IMG/VR virus record: IMGVR_UViG_3300009488_001619 | Coordinates: 1 to 35,279 of that record | DNA: 35,279 bases | Reading direction: 5' to 3' (one strand) | Source: a virus | Shown here: in pieces, positions 22,144-29,278 of the stretch | Layout: every line of letters starts with the position of its first letter | Numbering within the stretch: position 1 is the first letter of the stretch | Notes under the pieces: model-generated | The model's database searches: none | The model's input: the letters and a program-made list of their open reading frames with translations, nothing else | Told to the model about the DNA's origin: nothing | Program-made: the position numbers and the translations under genes

Positions 22144-23199
22144 TCACACCTCCTTGGTTAAATATGATTTTACTAATTTAATACATAGTTCATCTACCAA
22201 TTGCTCATTTGGTGATTCTGGTAGAGGACTAATTTCCTTAAGTTCTCTAAGTTGACTGGTAAGAACATCCGTAAGCGATATTAACTCATCATAAGTAACA
22301 TTCCCATTTAAAATCCATCGTAAGAGACCTACGTCTGGTCGAGGAAAAGTAATATGACCAGTTCCAACTATCTCTTCTCCTTCTGATAACAGACGATATA
22401 AATGGGCAGCATGTTTTGTATCATATCCAAACTTTTCTTCAAGTTTTGCTCTAGCTGGATGTCTGTTCTTTTTCCAGTTTTGATATGAATTCCATTCTCT
22501 CATAGCGTTCATATAAGCCTTTTCTCTCTCAAGAGCTTCAAGAAAATTGTCACTCACTGGAACAAGAGTTTTGATTGCTTTATAATCTAATGCTTTCAAA
22601 TTTTGCGTTAAAGCAATAAAAGCAACCGTTTCTTCCATCTTATCTAATTGTTCTCTAAGACCATGAAACTTTCCAATTTGTTGTAAGTATAATGATAATA
22701 ACTTATTAAAAGCTCCAATCTGGTCTTTTGGTATTAATGAACGATTATCTGGAAGACCATACTTCTCACGAGTTGGTTGTTCTTTGGGAGGATTTAGAAG
22801 CCAGTTTCTATGTCGTTTAATACGTTTTAGTTGTTCATGTGCATAACCTATAAATGAGTCAGTACATAATCTAGAAACAATATGTTCTTCCATATGGATT
22901 ATCGCAATCCATTCTTTTGTATGATGTTTCCAGAAAGATTCGGGAATAAATAGATACTCAATAATTGACGGGTTGTTAACTAGCAACATCTTCATAAAAC
23001 TACATATATCATAAAGCGTGGTGCTTTTTTCTTTATCTTCATAGTCTCGTAAATAAATCTTATTTAAGAAACCATAAAAGTACTCCTCACTTGGTATAAA
23101 AACTCCTCCTATATCAACATCTGAAGTTTCTATATCAGTTCCATATAAATTGCTTCCGACTATTGTTTTAAATATCAACTTAAAATCGTTTGGTATCAT
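22144..23199 (-). CDS. RlaP-type nucleotidyltransferase (DNA polymerase beta superfamily)
   Basis: I set the start at 23199: GGGAGGATAGTA precedes this ATG, whereas the longer frame's start lacks a site. The 351-residue protein has the minimal nucleotidyltransferase motif near its N-terminus (IVGSNLYGTDIETSDVDIGG: GS, then D-x-D), followed by YDICSFMKMLLVNNPSIIEYL, the pattern of the RlaP/predicted-nucleotidyltransferase family (PF10127). Related genes lie near RNA repair genes in bacteria and are common in large phages. It overlaps the upstream gene by 20 nt. The substrate is not established; tRNA or RNA end repair is inferred from family and from the CCA enzyme nearby. Confidence 0.8.
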   Translation of the reverse strand: MIPNDFKLIFKTIVGSNLYGTDIETSDVDIGGVFIPSEEYFYGFLNKIYLRDYEDKEKSTTLYDICSFMKMLLVNNPSIIEYLFIPESFWKHHTKEWIAIIHMEEHIVSRLCTDSFIGYAHEQLKRIKRHRNWLLNPPKEQPTREKYGLPDNRSLIPKDQIGAFNKLLSLYLQQIGKFHGLREQLDKMEETVAFIALTQNLKALDYKAIKTLVPVSDNFLEALEREKAYMNAMREWNSYQNWKKNRHPARAKLEEKFGYDTKHAAHLYRLLSEGEEIVGTGHITFPRPDVGLLRWILNGNVTYDELISLTDVLTSQLRELKEISPLPESPNEQLVDELCIKLVKSYLTKEV

Positions 23200-23557
23200 T
23201 ACTATCCTCCCGTAATTTGTTAAGTAATTTCTTCTTTGCTTCACTTACCAATTCTGAAACAATGTCAGAGCTAGTTGTTAGGAATTTAAAAGTTAATCCA
23301 TCTAACACTAAAGAAGTATATAGTTTCCTCTCAAAATCCCACTGATTGAGACCTTCCTTTTTACAAAATTCTCCTATAGTTTTTGTTAATATGTGAGGGA
23401 TTTCTAAAGAAACTGGAGTTTCTTCTTTTTCACCAAACCATAGACTTGGCCCTACATCAACGATCGCCTTTGCTACGGCATATATCATACTTCTTTCGAC
23501 TTCAGAATATCCAAGAGGATTTCTCAGTTTTTCAAGTATCTCTTCTAGTTGGTTCAT
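23180..23557 (-). CDS. Hypothetical protein, tandem paralogue of the next upstream gene
   Basis: This 125-residue protein is clearly homologous to the gene at 23554-23898: both have NPLGYSE near the start, EKxxTPVSLEIPH in the middle and QWDFExKLYTxLxLxGLTFxFL later. This copy has a longer Lys-rich C-terminus (EAKKKLLNKLREDSNDTKRF). The two genes overlap by 4 nt (ATGA type). No family is recognised; conservation of the middle motif suggests a small folded domain. Confidence 0.7.
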   Translation of the reverse strand: MNQLEEILEKLRNPLGYSEVERSMIYAVAKAIVDVGPSLWFGEKEETPVSLEIPHILTKTIGEFCKKEGLNQWDFERKLYTSLVLDGLTFKFLTTSSDIVSELVSEAKKKLLNKLREDSNDTKRF

Positions 23558-23898
23558 AATTTATACTCCTCTACTTTTTCATTTGCTTCTTTATTTAGTA
23601 AATCTCGCAGAACCTTAGATTTCCCTAACAAGAAAATAAATGTTAATCCTTCTAGTATTAAATGAGTATACAACTTAGTTTCGAAATCCCACTGGACAAG
23701 TTTCTTTTCTCTACACATTATGTTAATTTCTTCTATTATCTCATGAGGAATCTCTAAACTAACTGGAGTCTTTTCTTTTTCACCAGTCCATACTTCTGGA
23801 CCTGACATTAACATCCTTCCTAACATTTCAAATATTATGTCTTTAACCTCTTCAGAATATCCAAGTGGATTTTTGTATCTTTCAATTATATCTTCCAT
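23554..23898 (-). CDS. Hypothetical protein, tandem paralogue
   Basis: This 114-residue protein is homologous to its downstream neighbour (see 23180-23557), with conserved NPLGYSE, TPVSLEIPH and QWDFETKLYT. It overlaps the CCA-adding enzyme gene by 17 nt. Divergence outside the shared motifs shows an old duplication. Its function is unknown. Confidence 0.7.
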   Translation of the reverse strand: MEDIIERYKNPLGYSEEVKDIIFEMLGRMLMSGPEVWTGEKEKTPVSLEIPHEIIEEINIMCREKKLVQWDFETKLYTHLILEGLTFIFLLGKSKVLRDLLNKEANEKVEEYKL

Positions 23899-25225
23899 TA
23901 TTATACTCCTCTATTAATTTAGTTAACTTCTCTTTTGTATTTAGTTCGGGTTCGTCAGTAACTTTATCTAAAAGAAAACTCAGAATCTTTCCAATTATTG
24001 GACTAGGACTAAAGCCAGTTATTTCTATTATATCATTCCCCTTCAAAACTAAATCTTTAAATCTATTTGGTGGTTTCTCGCTTATTACTTCTTCTATTGA
24101 ACCCACCAAAGTCCTTGCTTCTTGTATACTATATGGGTGTCGTTTTAAGTTTCCTTTTTTGTCTGCTAATATCATACGAAGTAGGTCTTTGTATTCTATA
24201 TTAGACTCATTTAATTCTCGTAGAACTCGTCTAATAGCCTTCTTATGGTTAGATCCAATATCTCGCATATGTAGATATATTAGTTTAGAAATGTAGTTTA
24301 CTTCTATATTTGAGAACTTCAAAGCACCTAATTCGTCTTTCACTAAATTGGACCCTGCTTCAACATGTCCCATAAATGTTAAGTCATTTGTTTTCGGATT
24401 TATTTTACATGCAACTGGCTTTCCTATATCATGTAGATAAGTTGCTAGTTTTAAAAGTGGATAACGAACTGAAATACAATCACCACATATCATACTATGT
24501 TCAAATATATCTTCTAAATGATGTGGTCCATGTGGGTGGTCAATACAGTCTTCTAAAGAAGGAAAAATGTATTGTAAAGCTCGAATCTGATGTAGAGTTC
24601 TAAAAAAATTAGAAGCTTTTCTTATTTGCATTGTTTTTAGAACTTCTAATCGGACTCGTTCTGGCGAAACAAAAGTCTCTATATATTCAGAATGACTAAT
24701 TAAAGCATCCCATGAGTCCTTTTCGATAATTCCATCTAACTTCGTAACAAACCTACATGCCCTTATCATCCGGTTTGGATCTTCAAATATTCTTTCACCT
24801 GGTTCTCCAACGAATCTTATTATCTTATGTTCTAAATCAAAAAGTCCATTATGTAGATCAATTACTTCTTTTTTGTTAACATCATAAGCCATTGCGTTAA
24901 TAGTAAAGTCTCGACGAGATAAATCTTCTTCGAGAGTCACTGGGAAAGTAACTTCTACATCTTTGTTATTCCAACCATGATATCGGTCGCGTCTATATGT
25001 AGCAACTTCAGTTCCATTAACTATCACAACTCCAAACTTTTTTCCAAGAGGTACTACAGTTTCATTTTTAAAGATCTCCTCAACCTCATCGGGAAGAGCA
25101 GATGTAACTATATCAATATCATGTGGGTTTTTATTACCTAGAATAAAATCTCTAACTGCTCCACCAACTATGTAAGCTTCATATCCATAAGTTTGTAGTC
25201 TTTCAATTATCGGGTGTGATCTCAA
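23882..25225 (-). CDS. cca: CCA-adding enzyme / tRNA nucleotidyltransferase with HD domain
   Basis: This 447-residue protein carries the class II nucleotidyltransferase set: GG21-22 with VRD (VGGAVRDFILG), catalytic D36 and D38 (HDIDI), RRDFTINAMAYD near residue 105, and EDPNRMIRACRF near 145. VSPERVRLEVLKTM follows. An HD domain is present (HGPHHLEDIFEHSM and LATYLHDIGKP), as in many bacterial CCA enzymes. It should add or repair the 3' CCA of tRNAs using CTP and ATP. The length is normal for bacterial CCA enzymes with HD domains. It overlaps the neighbouring genes on both sides, by 17 nt downstream and 4 nt upstream. A phage copy suggests tRNA repair during infection; no tRNA gene is visible in this window. 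Confidence 0.9.
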   Translation of the reverse strand: MRSHPIIERLQTYGYEAYIVGGAVRDFILGNKNPHDIDIVTSALPDEVEEIFKNETVVPLGKKFGVVIVNGTEVATYRRDRYHGWNNKDVEVTFPVTLEEDLSRRDFTINAMAYDVNKKEVIDLHNGLFDLEHKIIRFVGEPGERIFEDPNRMIRACRFVTKLDGIIEKDSWDALISHSEYIETFVSPERVRLEVLKTMQIRKASNFFRTLHQIRALQYIFPSLEDCIDHPHGPHHLEDIFEHSMICGDCISVRYPLLKLATYLHDIGKPVACKINPKTNDLTFMGHVEAGSNLVKDELGALKFSNIEVNYISKLIYLHMRDIGSNHKKAIRRVLRELNESNIEYKDLLRMILADKKGNLKRHPYSIQEARTLVGSIEEVISEKPPNRFKDLVLKGNDIIEITGFSPSPIIGKILSFLLDKVTDEPELNTKEKLTKLIEEYNNGRYN

Positions 25226-25518
25226 TTTCTATTATCTCCTCTGTTCTTTAGTTTTCTTCTCATTTCTGGCCTGTCTTTTATATAAGTACAATACCAAAGA
25301 GAAAATTCAGGATCAGTAATCATATCTCTTACTTCAGATCTGTCTTTTATTTCTACACAATAACGATAAGCATATTGAGAGTCAGTAATTCTACTTCTCA
25401 TTTTAGGTCGGTCTCTTATTTGCTTACAATACTCATAAGCCCATTCAGAATCAGTAATCAAATTTCTCATCTCAGATGTATCTTTTTCTAAACACATTTT
25501 ATAAGCTATTTCAGACAT
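25222..25518 (-). CDS. 23-residue-repeat protein B
   Basis: I set the start at 25518 by homology to repeat protein A, whose first residues (MSRIACKICLEKD) match MSEIAYKMCLEKD here; the longer frame starts seven codons earlier. The stop of protein A overlaps this ATG by 8 nt. The 98-residue product has three 23-residue repeats (ITDSEWAYEYCKQIRDRPKM; ITDSQYAYRYCVEIKDRSEV; ITDPEFSLWYCTYIKDRPEM). Pairs of short helices are likely. Similar AYxYA-type repeats are, from memory, seen in other phage and bacterial proteins. Its function is unknown. Confidence 0.7.
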   Translation of the reverse strand: MSEIAYKMCLEKDTSEMRNLITDSEWAYEYCKQIRDRPKMRSRITDSQYAYRYCVEIKDRSEVRDMITDPEFSLWYCTYIKDRPEMRRKLKNRGDNRN

Positions 25519-25840
25519 TTCTTTTGGAAAGATCCACATTTAATAGCTCCATTAAAAGTTTTTTGCAAGTAATTCTTTCTCTTATCTCAGGTCTGTCTTT
25601 TATAAATTTACAATACCGATAAGCCCATTGAGATTTGGTAATTCTAGCTCTAATCTTAGATCTGTCTTTTACATCTTTACAATACCAATAAGCATATTCA
25701 GACTCAGTAATCCTGTCTCTTATCTCAGGTCTGTCTTCTATAACCCTACAATAATAATAAGCGTCTGCGGACTTAGTAATCAAATCTCTAATAAATGGAT
25801 CATCTTTTTCTAAACATATTTTACAAGCTATTCTTGACAT
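25511..25840 (-). CDS. 23-residue-repeat protein A
   Basis: This 109-residue protein has repeats starting near residue 18 (IRDLITKSADAYYYCRVIED; IRDRITESEYAYWYCKDVKD; IRARITKSQWAYRYCKFIKD; IRERIT). Each repeat carries a Tyr-x-Tyr-Cys core and an Asp-Arg-Pro/Ser turn. The C-terminus (NVDLSKRNV) resembles the C-terminus of the upstream gene (VDFSKRNV), so the gene junction itself was duplicated with the gene. It is a paralogue of protein B. Its function is unknown. Confidence 0.72.
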   Translation of the reverse strand: MSRIACKICLEKDDPFIRDLITKSADAYYYCRVIEDRPEIRDRITESEYAYWYCKDVKDRSKIRARITKSQWAYRYCKFIKDRPEIRERITCKKLLMELLNVDLSKRNV

Positions 25841-26252
25841 TTCTTTTGGAAAAATCTACATATCTATTATCTCCAAATTTTACATAACATAAACTTTTTC
25901 CTTCCCAATATTGTATAACATGAGGCTGTGGCCAATAACCATGGTCTAATCTATTAAAGTACATAAGTACCTGAGGTGTTCTCTTTAAGATCGTATCCAA
26001 AGAAAAACGAGTAAGTGGTTTCTCACGATAGTCACGAAATAAATGTATGGAAGCAGCTATCTCCGCTAGTTTACCCCACTTAGAGCGAATTATCTCTACT
26101 CCATAGCTATTATGAAGAAAAGTTCTATGATAATCAACAAAAATATCTGGAGGGAATATTTTGGAATACTGGTCTAAAAACTTATGTACTTCCCAATATT
26201 CTTTATCCAGATATCTTTTACATTCCTTTGCATGGTCACTTACATATGTCAT
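25821..26252 (-). CDS. Hypothetical protein (weak resemblance to DUF6915-type proteins)
   Basis: The start is fixed by overlap: TAATG joins the stop of the membrane protein gene to this ATG at 26252. The 143-residue protein begins MTYVSDHAKECKRY, followed by a conserved-looking segment (WEVHKFLDQYSKIFPPDIFVDYHRTFLHNSYGVEI, spread over residues 19-53). HAK near the N-terminus, then FLDQ and YHRTFLHN, recall DUF6915-type proteins; I am not certain of that match. The second half has YREKPLTRFSLDTILKRTPQ. The 3' end overlaps repeat gene A by 20 nt. Confidence 0.6.
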   Translation of the reverse strand: MTYVSDHAKECKRYLDKEYWEVHKFLDQYSKIFPPDIFVDYHRTFLHNSYGVEIIRSKWGKLAEIAASIHLFRDYREKPLTRFSLDTILKRTPQVLMYFNRLDHGYWPQPHVIQYWEGKSLCYVKFGDNRYVDFSKRNVKNSL

Positions 26253-26425
26253 TATGATCCTACTAATACTTCCATACCAGCTATAAGTCCGATAAAAATA
26301 ACTCCAGCAATGATCGCCAAGATAATTACAGCAGGTATAGAGGCAATTGACCACTTGACCATAAACCTAACCATTGACCAAAAAGGCATTTTGACGTTAG
26401 TTACAACTACTTCGGTTCGGTCCAC
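26252..26425 (-). CDS. Small single-pass membrane protein, GTG start
   Basis: This 57-residue protein starts at GTG after AAGGAAGGAGAAG. The N-terminus is TEVVVTNVKMPFWSMVRFMV, followed by KWSIASIPAVIILAIIAGVIF. The MPFWSMVxFMVKW core is, as I recall, a widespread signature of small phage and bacterial membrane proteins. It is the first gene of the island operon, 53 nt after the minus-strand motif at 26479. Its function is unknown. Confidence 0.75.
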   Translation of the reverse strand: MDRTEVVVTNVKMPFWSMVRFMVKWSIASIPAVIILAIIAGVIFIGLIAGMEVLVGS

Positions 26426-26478
26426 TTCTCTTCTCCTTCCTTAAAGTTAATTTTTAACAACTTCTCACCTATTATGTA

Positions 26479-26491
26479 GTAATATATATAG
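26479..26491 (-). promoter_or_regulatory. Minus-strand promoter-like motif CTATATATATTAC
   Basis: The same core as three other copies, about 53 nt before the GTG at 26425. It is the only such copy I found ahead of the island, so it may drive the whole 9-kb operon. Confidence 0.5.
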
Positions 26492-26535
26492 AAAAAACAA
26501 ATAGAAAAGAAACAACTAAACAGTAATGTTCTATA

Positions 26536-26550
26536 GAACAAAATATAAAT
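26536..26550 (+). promoter_or_regulatory. GAACAAAATATAAAT, late-promoter-like motif
   Basis: TATAAAT at 26544 lies 36 nt before the ATG at 26580. Its 14 leading bases equal those at 14525. Confidence 0.5.
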
Positions 26551-26579
26551 TTATGCGTTGTTAACTTGGAACTTTAATT

Positions 26580-27059
26580 ATGGATATAGAAAAATATTTA
26601 GAACAGATACAAAAAGACGAATCTATATTTCCTATTGACTCGTTTGAGAAGAAAAAGAAGAATGTCTTAAGAACTGTTTATCCTGAACAGACAAGTCCAC
26701 CTACAGAAAACGAACGAATTATGATAGATTTCGATGGTGTTATTAACAGTTATAAACATGGTTGGATGGACGGGAAATTAGTAGACGAACCCAATCTTGG
26801 CACCAAAGAAGCTATTGACGAGTTACACAATAGAGGTTATCAAATAGTTATTTTTACTACAAGGGCGTTAACGACACACATTGAACCACCTGCTTCCAAA
26901 TTAATAGAAGATTTAAAAAACTATCTTCGGGTTCACAATATTTATTACGATGAAATTACTGCCGAAAAACTTCCTGCTGTTGCATATATAGATGACAGAG
27001 CTATTAGGTTCCACAACTGGAAGCAAGTTTTAAAGGACTTTAACAATATAAAGGAATAA
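26580..27059 (+). CDS. HAD-superfamily phosphatase
   Basis: This 159-residue protein has a helical N-terminal extension (about 45 residues), then the HAD motifs: motif I IMIDFDGVINS near residue 50, motif II VIFTTRALT near 97, a Lys in AEKLPAVAY and motif IV YIDDRAIRF near 138. The small size and DDR ending resemble single-domain HAD proteins common in phages. It should hydrolyse a phosphate monoester; the substrate is unknown, and a 3' or 5' phosphate on RNA is one option given the RNA-repair-like genes across the divergent promoter. I see only weak ribosome binding, and the ATG follows TTTAATT. Confidence 0.8.
   Translation: MDIEKYLEQIQKDESIFPIDSFEKKKKNVLRTVYPEQTSPPTENERIMIDFDGVINSYKHGWMDGKLVDEPNLGTKEAIDELHNRGYQIVIFTTRALTTHIEPPASKLIEDLKNYLRVHNIYYDEITAEKLPAVAYIDDRAIRFHNWKQVLKDFNNIKE
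27041..27054 (+). promoter_or_regulatory. TAACAATATAAAGG, late-promoter-like motif
   Basis: TATAAAG at 27047 is 39 nt before the tail tube ATG and lies inside the 3' end of the HAD gene. It partly matches the GAACA-A/T-TATAAA pattern. Confidence 0.35.
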
Positions 27060-27085
27060 TCTCTTTTTAAAGGAGGATAAATAAA

Positions 27086-27808
27086 ATGAAGTATTCATTT
27101 GCCGAACTTGGACAAAATATAGTTTCCAGAAGGTTTGGTGGAACTACAGTCGGAGTTGCTGACCCATATACTACAGGCTACCATTTCATATGGTTTTCTA
27201 AATTACCCCCAAAACTGGTTGACTATACAAGAGAAGGAATTTCAAAAATCTCTAGTATCTCCGAAATACAGAATATTTTAGCGGCTTCATGTTTATCCGT
27301 AACTCCTCCCGGTGGAACTTTAGGGAAAATTGAGTACACTGGTCTAGGAGGGATAAAATGGGCAGTCCCATCAAATATCGATTATGGAAATACAGTTACG
27401 GTCAAGTTTTTAGAATTTAACAAAACTCCCATTCTAGACATTATGCATGGTTGGGTAAAAATGATTCGTGACTATAGAACTGGTATTAGTGACATATTGA
27501 TAGATGGTGACGAAGGTGAAGGATATACAAAGAAAACATATGCTGCAATGATGTATTATTGGACAACTGCTCCTGATGGAAAAACGGTCGAATATTATGC
27601 AGCCTACGACGGAATGTTTCCAGCAAAAGACCCTCAAGATTTATTTACAAGTGATGTAGAAACCGTTGGTAGACTTGATATTGAAATCGAATTCAATGTT
27701 GATTATGGTTGGCATGAACCTTGGGTAAAAGATAAATGTGACTCTTTTACAAATACATTTATGGAAGCTAAAGAAGTTGTCAAGAGATATGGTACAAGAG
27801 AACAATAA
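27086..27808 (+). CDS. Tail tube protein (T4 gp19-like)
   Basis: This 240-residue protein has AAAGGAGGA before ATG. It shows the tube pattern: a strand-rich N-terminus, then SVTPPGGTLGKIEYTGLGG, TVTVKFLEFNKTPILDIMHGW and a C-terminal GRLDIEIEFNVDYGWHEPWV. T4 gp19 is shorter (about 160 residues), so this version has an insertion, perhaps in the middle (IDGDEGEGYTKKTYAAMMYY). The product stacks as hexamers inside the sheath to form the DNA channel. It lies 9.7 kb from the sheath gene, although the two are neighbours in T4. Confidence 0.8.
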   Translation: MKYSFAELGQNIVSRRFGGTTVGVADPYTTGYHFIWFSKLPPKLVDYTREGISKISSISEIQNILAASCLSVTPPGGTLGKIEYTGLGGIKWAVPSNIDYGNTVTVKFLEFNKTPILDIMHGWVKMIRDYRTGISDILIDGDEGEGYTKKTYAAMMYYWTTAPDGKTVEYYAAYDGMFPAKDPQDLFTSDVETVGRLDIEIEFNVDYGWHEPWVKDKCDSFTNTFMEAKEVVKRYGTREQ

Positions 27809-27848
27809 TCTAAGATAATTAACCTTTCCCAAGAGGAGGAAATAAAAA

Positions 27849-28892
27849 ATGATACTTACAGAAAATATTAATCTTACTGACTCAATGTTGTTTCTACTTA
27901 GTGCTCGAGACACTATTAAAGAAGTAGTAGGTATGTCCTCGATTGAGCATAAAGATATAGTTAAGAACTTCGTTATGAATGAAGCGTCTGATTACCAAAT
28001 TATGTCACTCCTAATTGATGGCACATTACCAGAAGAGAAATACAATGTTGGAGAAGAAATGTTACTTTTCAGTCAGTTAAAAGAACAAGTAGTTTCTAAT
28101 TATCCAATATTATCAGAAGCAATAGGTGAAGACCTAACAAGGAATCTTATTTTTGAAGTTGGACCGATTTCTCCAGACTATTCTTCAGCAGCCCCTATAG
28201 TAGAGTTCTTGGTCTCTAAACGTACTTTTGAACAAAGAGCAACTCGTGGAGGAGGTGCTGCCGTTATAGCTGATCCTAAAAAAGCTTTAGATATAGTCAA
28301 AACAAGTCTTAAATTTTGGAAAGGTAAAGCTAAAGTAATAAAGGATCGAATTGCTGCTGCTGCTGCTCCAGACAAAGCAACTTTGGCATTACAGTTAAAA
28401 ACTGCACAGAAAAAGATTACTGGTTTAGAGAAACAACAAGGAAGTATTACGGCAAGTTTAAAACGAGCAGGTGTACTTGCAGCTGGAAAAGGAAAGGGGG
28501 CAGCAGTGGCCGGCGCTGCTCAAGCAACTACATTCTTAAAAGGTCTTCCTGGTGCTTATGCTGTAGGAGCTAAACTAGGAATTTCGGCAACAGCCGCTGG
28601 TGGAGTAATAGCTCTTGGAGGTCTGGCAGCTGCAGCTATTCTTACTTATGCATCAATAAAAACCTACAAACGATTCTTAAGTCAAGCTGCTAAAGCCTGT
28701 AAAGGAAAAAGTGGTAAAGAGAAAACTGCTTGTATGAAAGCTTATAGGGTAAAAGGTTTAAAAGCACAAATAACTGACTTAAGTAGGGGACTTACGGGAT
28801 GTGCCAAAACAAAAGATCCAGCAAAATGTAGTAAATCAGTGACAAATAAACTTACTAGTTTAAAGAAGAAACTAGCCAAAATACAGAAGTAA
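27849..28892 (+). CDS. Structural protein with Gly/Ala-rich membrane-like segment and four-Cys C-terminal motif
   Basis: This 347-residue protein has AGAGGAGGA before ATG. Residues 1-125 are helical, followed by a Gly/Ala-rich middle. There is a hydrophobic Gly/Ala segment near residues 242-265 (GISATAAGGVIALGGLAAAA). The C-terminus carries Cys with spacing C-x10-C-x22-C-x8-C (ACKGKSGKEKTAC, then TGCAKTKDPAKC). The next gene carries a similar pattern. It lies between tube and baseplate genes, where a tape-measure or tail-tip protein is expected, but it is much shorter than most tape measures. Membrane insertion during DNA delivery is a speculative role. Confidence 0.65.
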   Translation: MILTENINLTDSMLFLLSARDTIKEVVGMSSIEHKDIVKNFVMNEASDYQIMSLLIDGTLPEEKYNVGEEMLLFSQLKEQVVSNYPILSEAIGEDLTRNLIFEVGPISPDYSSAAPIVEFLVSKRTFEQRATRGGGAAVIADPKKALDIVKTSLKFWKGKAKVIKDRIAAAAAPDKATLALQLKTAQKKITGLEKQQGSITASLKRAGVLAAGKGKGAAVAGAAQATTFLKGLPGAYAVGAKLGISATAAGGVIALGGLAAAAILTYASIKTYKRFLSQAAKACKGKSGKEKTACMKAYRVKGLKAQITDLSRGLTGCAKTKDPAKCSKSVTNKLTSLKKKLAKIQK

Positions 28893-28893
28893 A

Positions 28894-29253
28894 ATGTTGA
28901 CTATACAAGAGTACTTAGATAGTTTACAAAACGTATCAGAGATCTCACAACATACGATTTCCCTTGGAACAGGTGGGTGGAAAATATGGGAACGGATCTC
29001 GTCCGATGTAGCAACAGTTACTGATAGGTGTATGAGGTTAAAGACTCCGATAGAAAGAAAAATATGTAAGTATAGAATAAAGATTATAGAAGCAAGAAGA
29101 AAAATTGCTTTCTTAAGAACTATCGATTGTAGATTAGCAAAACAACCAGAGGCTTGTGATAAACAAGTAGACGAACAAATTACGAAATTAAATCAATCAC
29201 TTAGAGATAATACTGAGAAAGTTGCCCAAGCAATTAGAACTAGACCAAGATAG
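28894..29253 (+). CDS. Small structural protein with four-Cys motif
   Basis: This 119-residue protein starts one base after the previous stop (TAA-a-ATG). Residues 46-90 have C-x11-C-x20-C-x8-C (RCMRLKTPIERKIC, then RTIDCRLAKQPEAC), nearly the same layout as the end of the upstream gene. The two may be distant paralogues of one helical hairpin held by zinc or disulfides. The rest is helical. No named family is assigned. It lies between tube and gp26-like genes, so it is probably a tail-tip component. Confidence 0.6.
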   Translation: MLTIQEYLDSLQNVSEISQHTISLGTGGWKIWERISSDVATVTDRCMRLKTPIERKICKYRIKIIEARRKIAFLRTIDCRLAKQPEACDKQVDEQITKLNQSLRDNTEKVAQAIRTRPR

Positions 29254-29278
29254 AAACTGAAAGAAAGGGGATAGAACA

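Noticed and set aside
26184-26444. Plus-strand open frame of 86 codons
   Set aside because: It is antisense to the 57-residue membrane protein and the next gene, whose starts are fixed by a ribosome binding site and a TAATG overlap.
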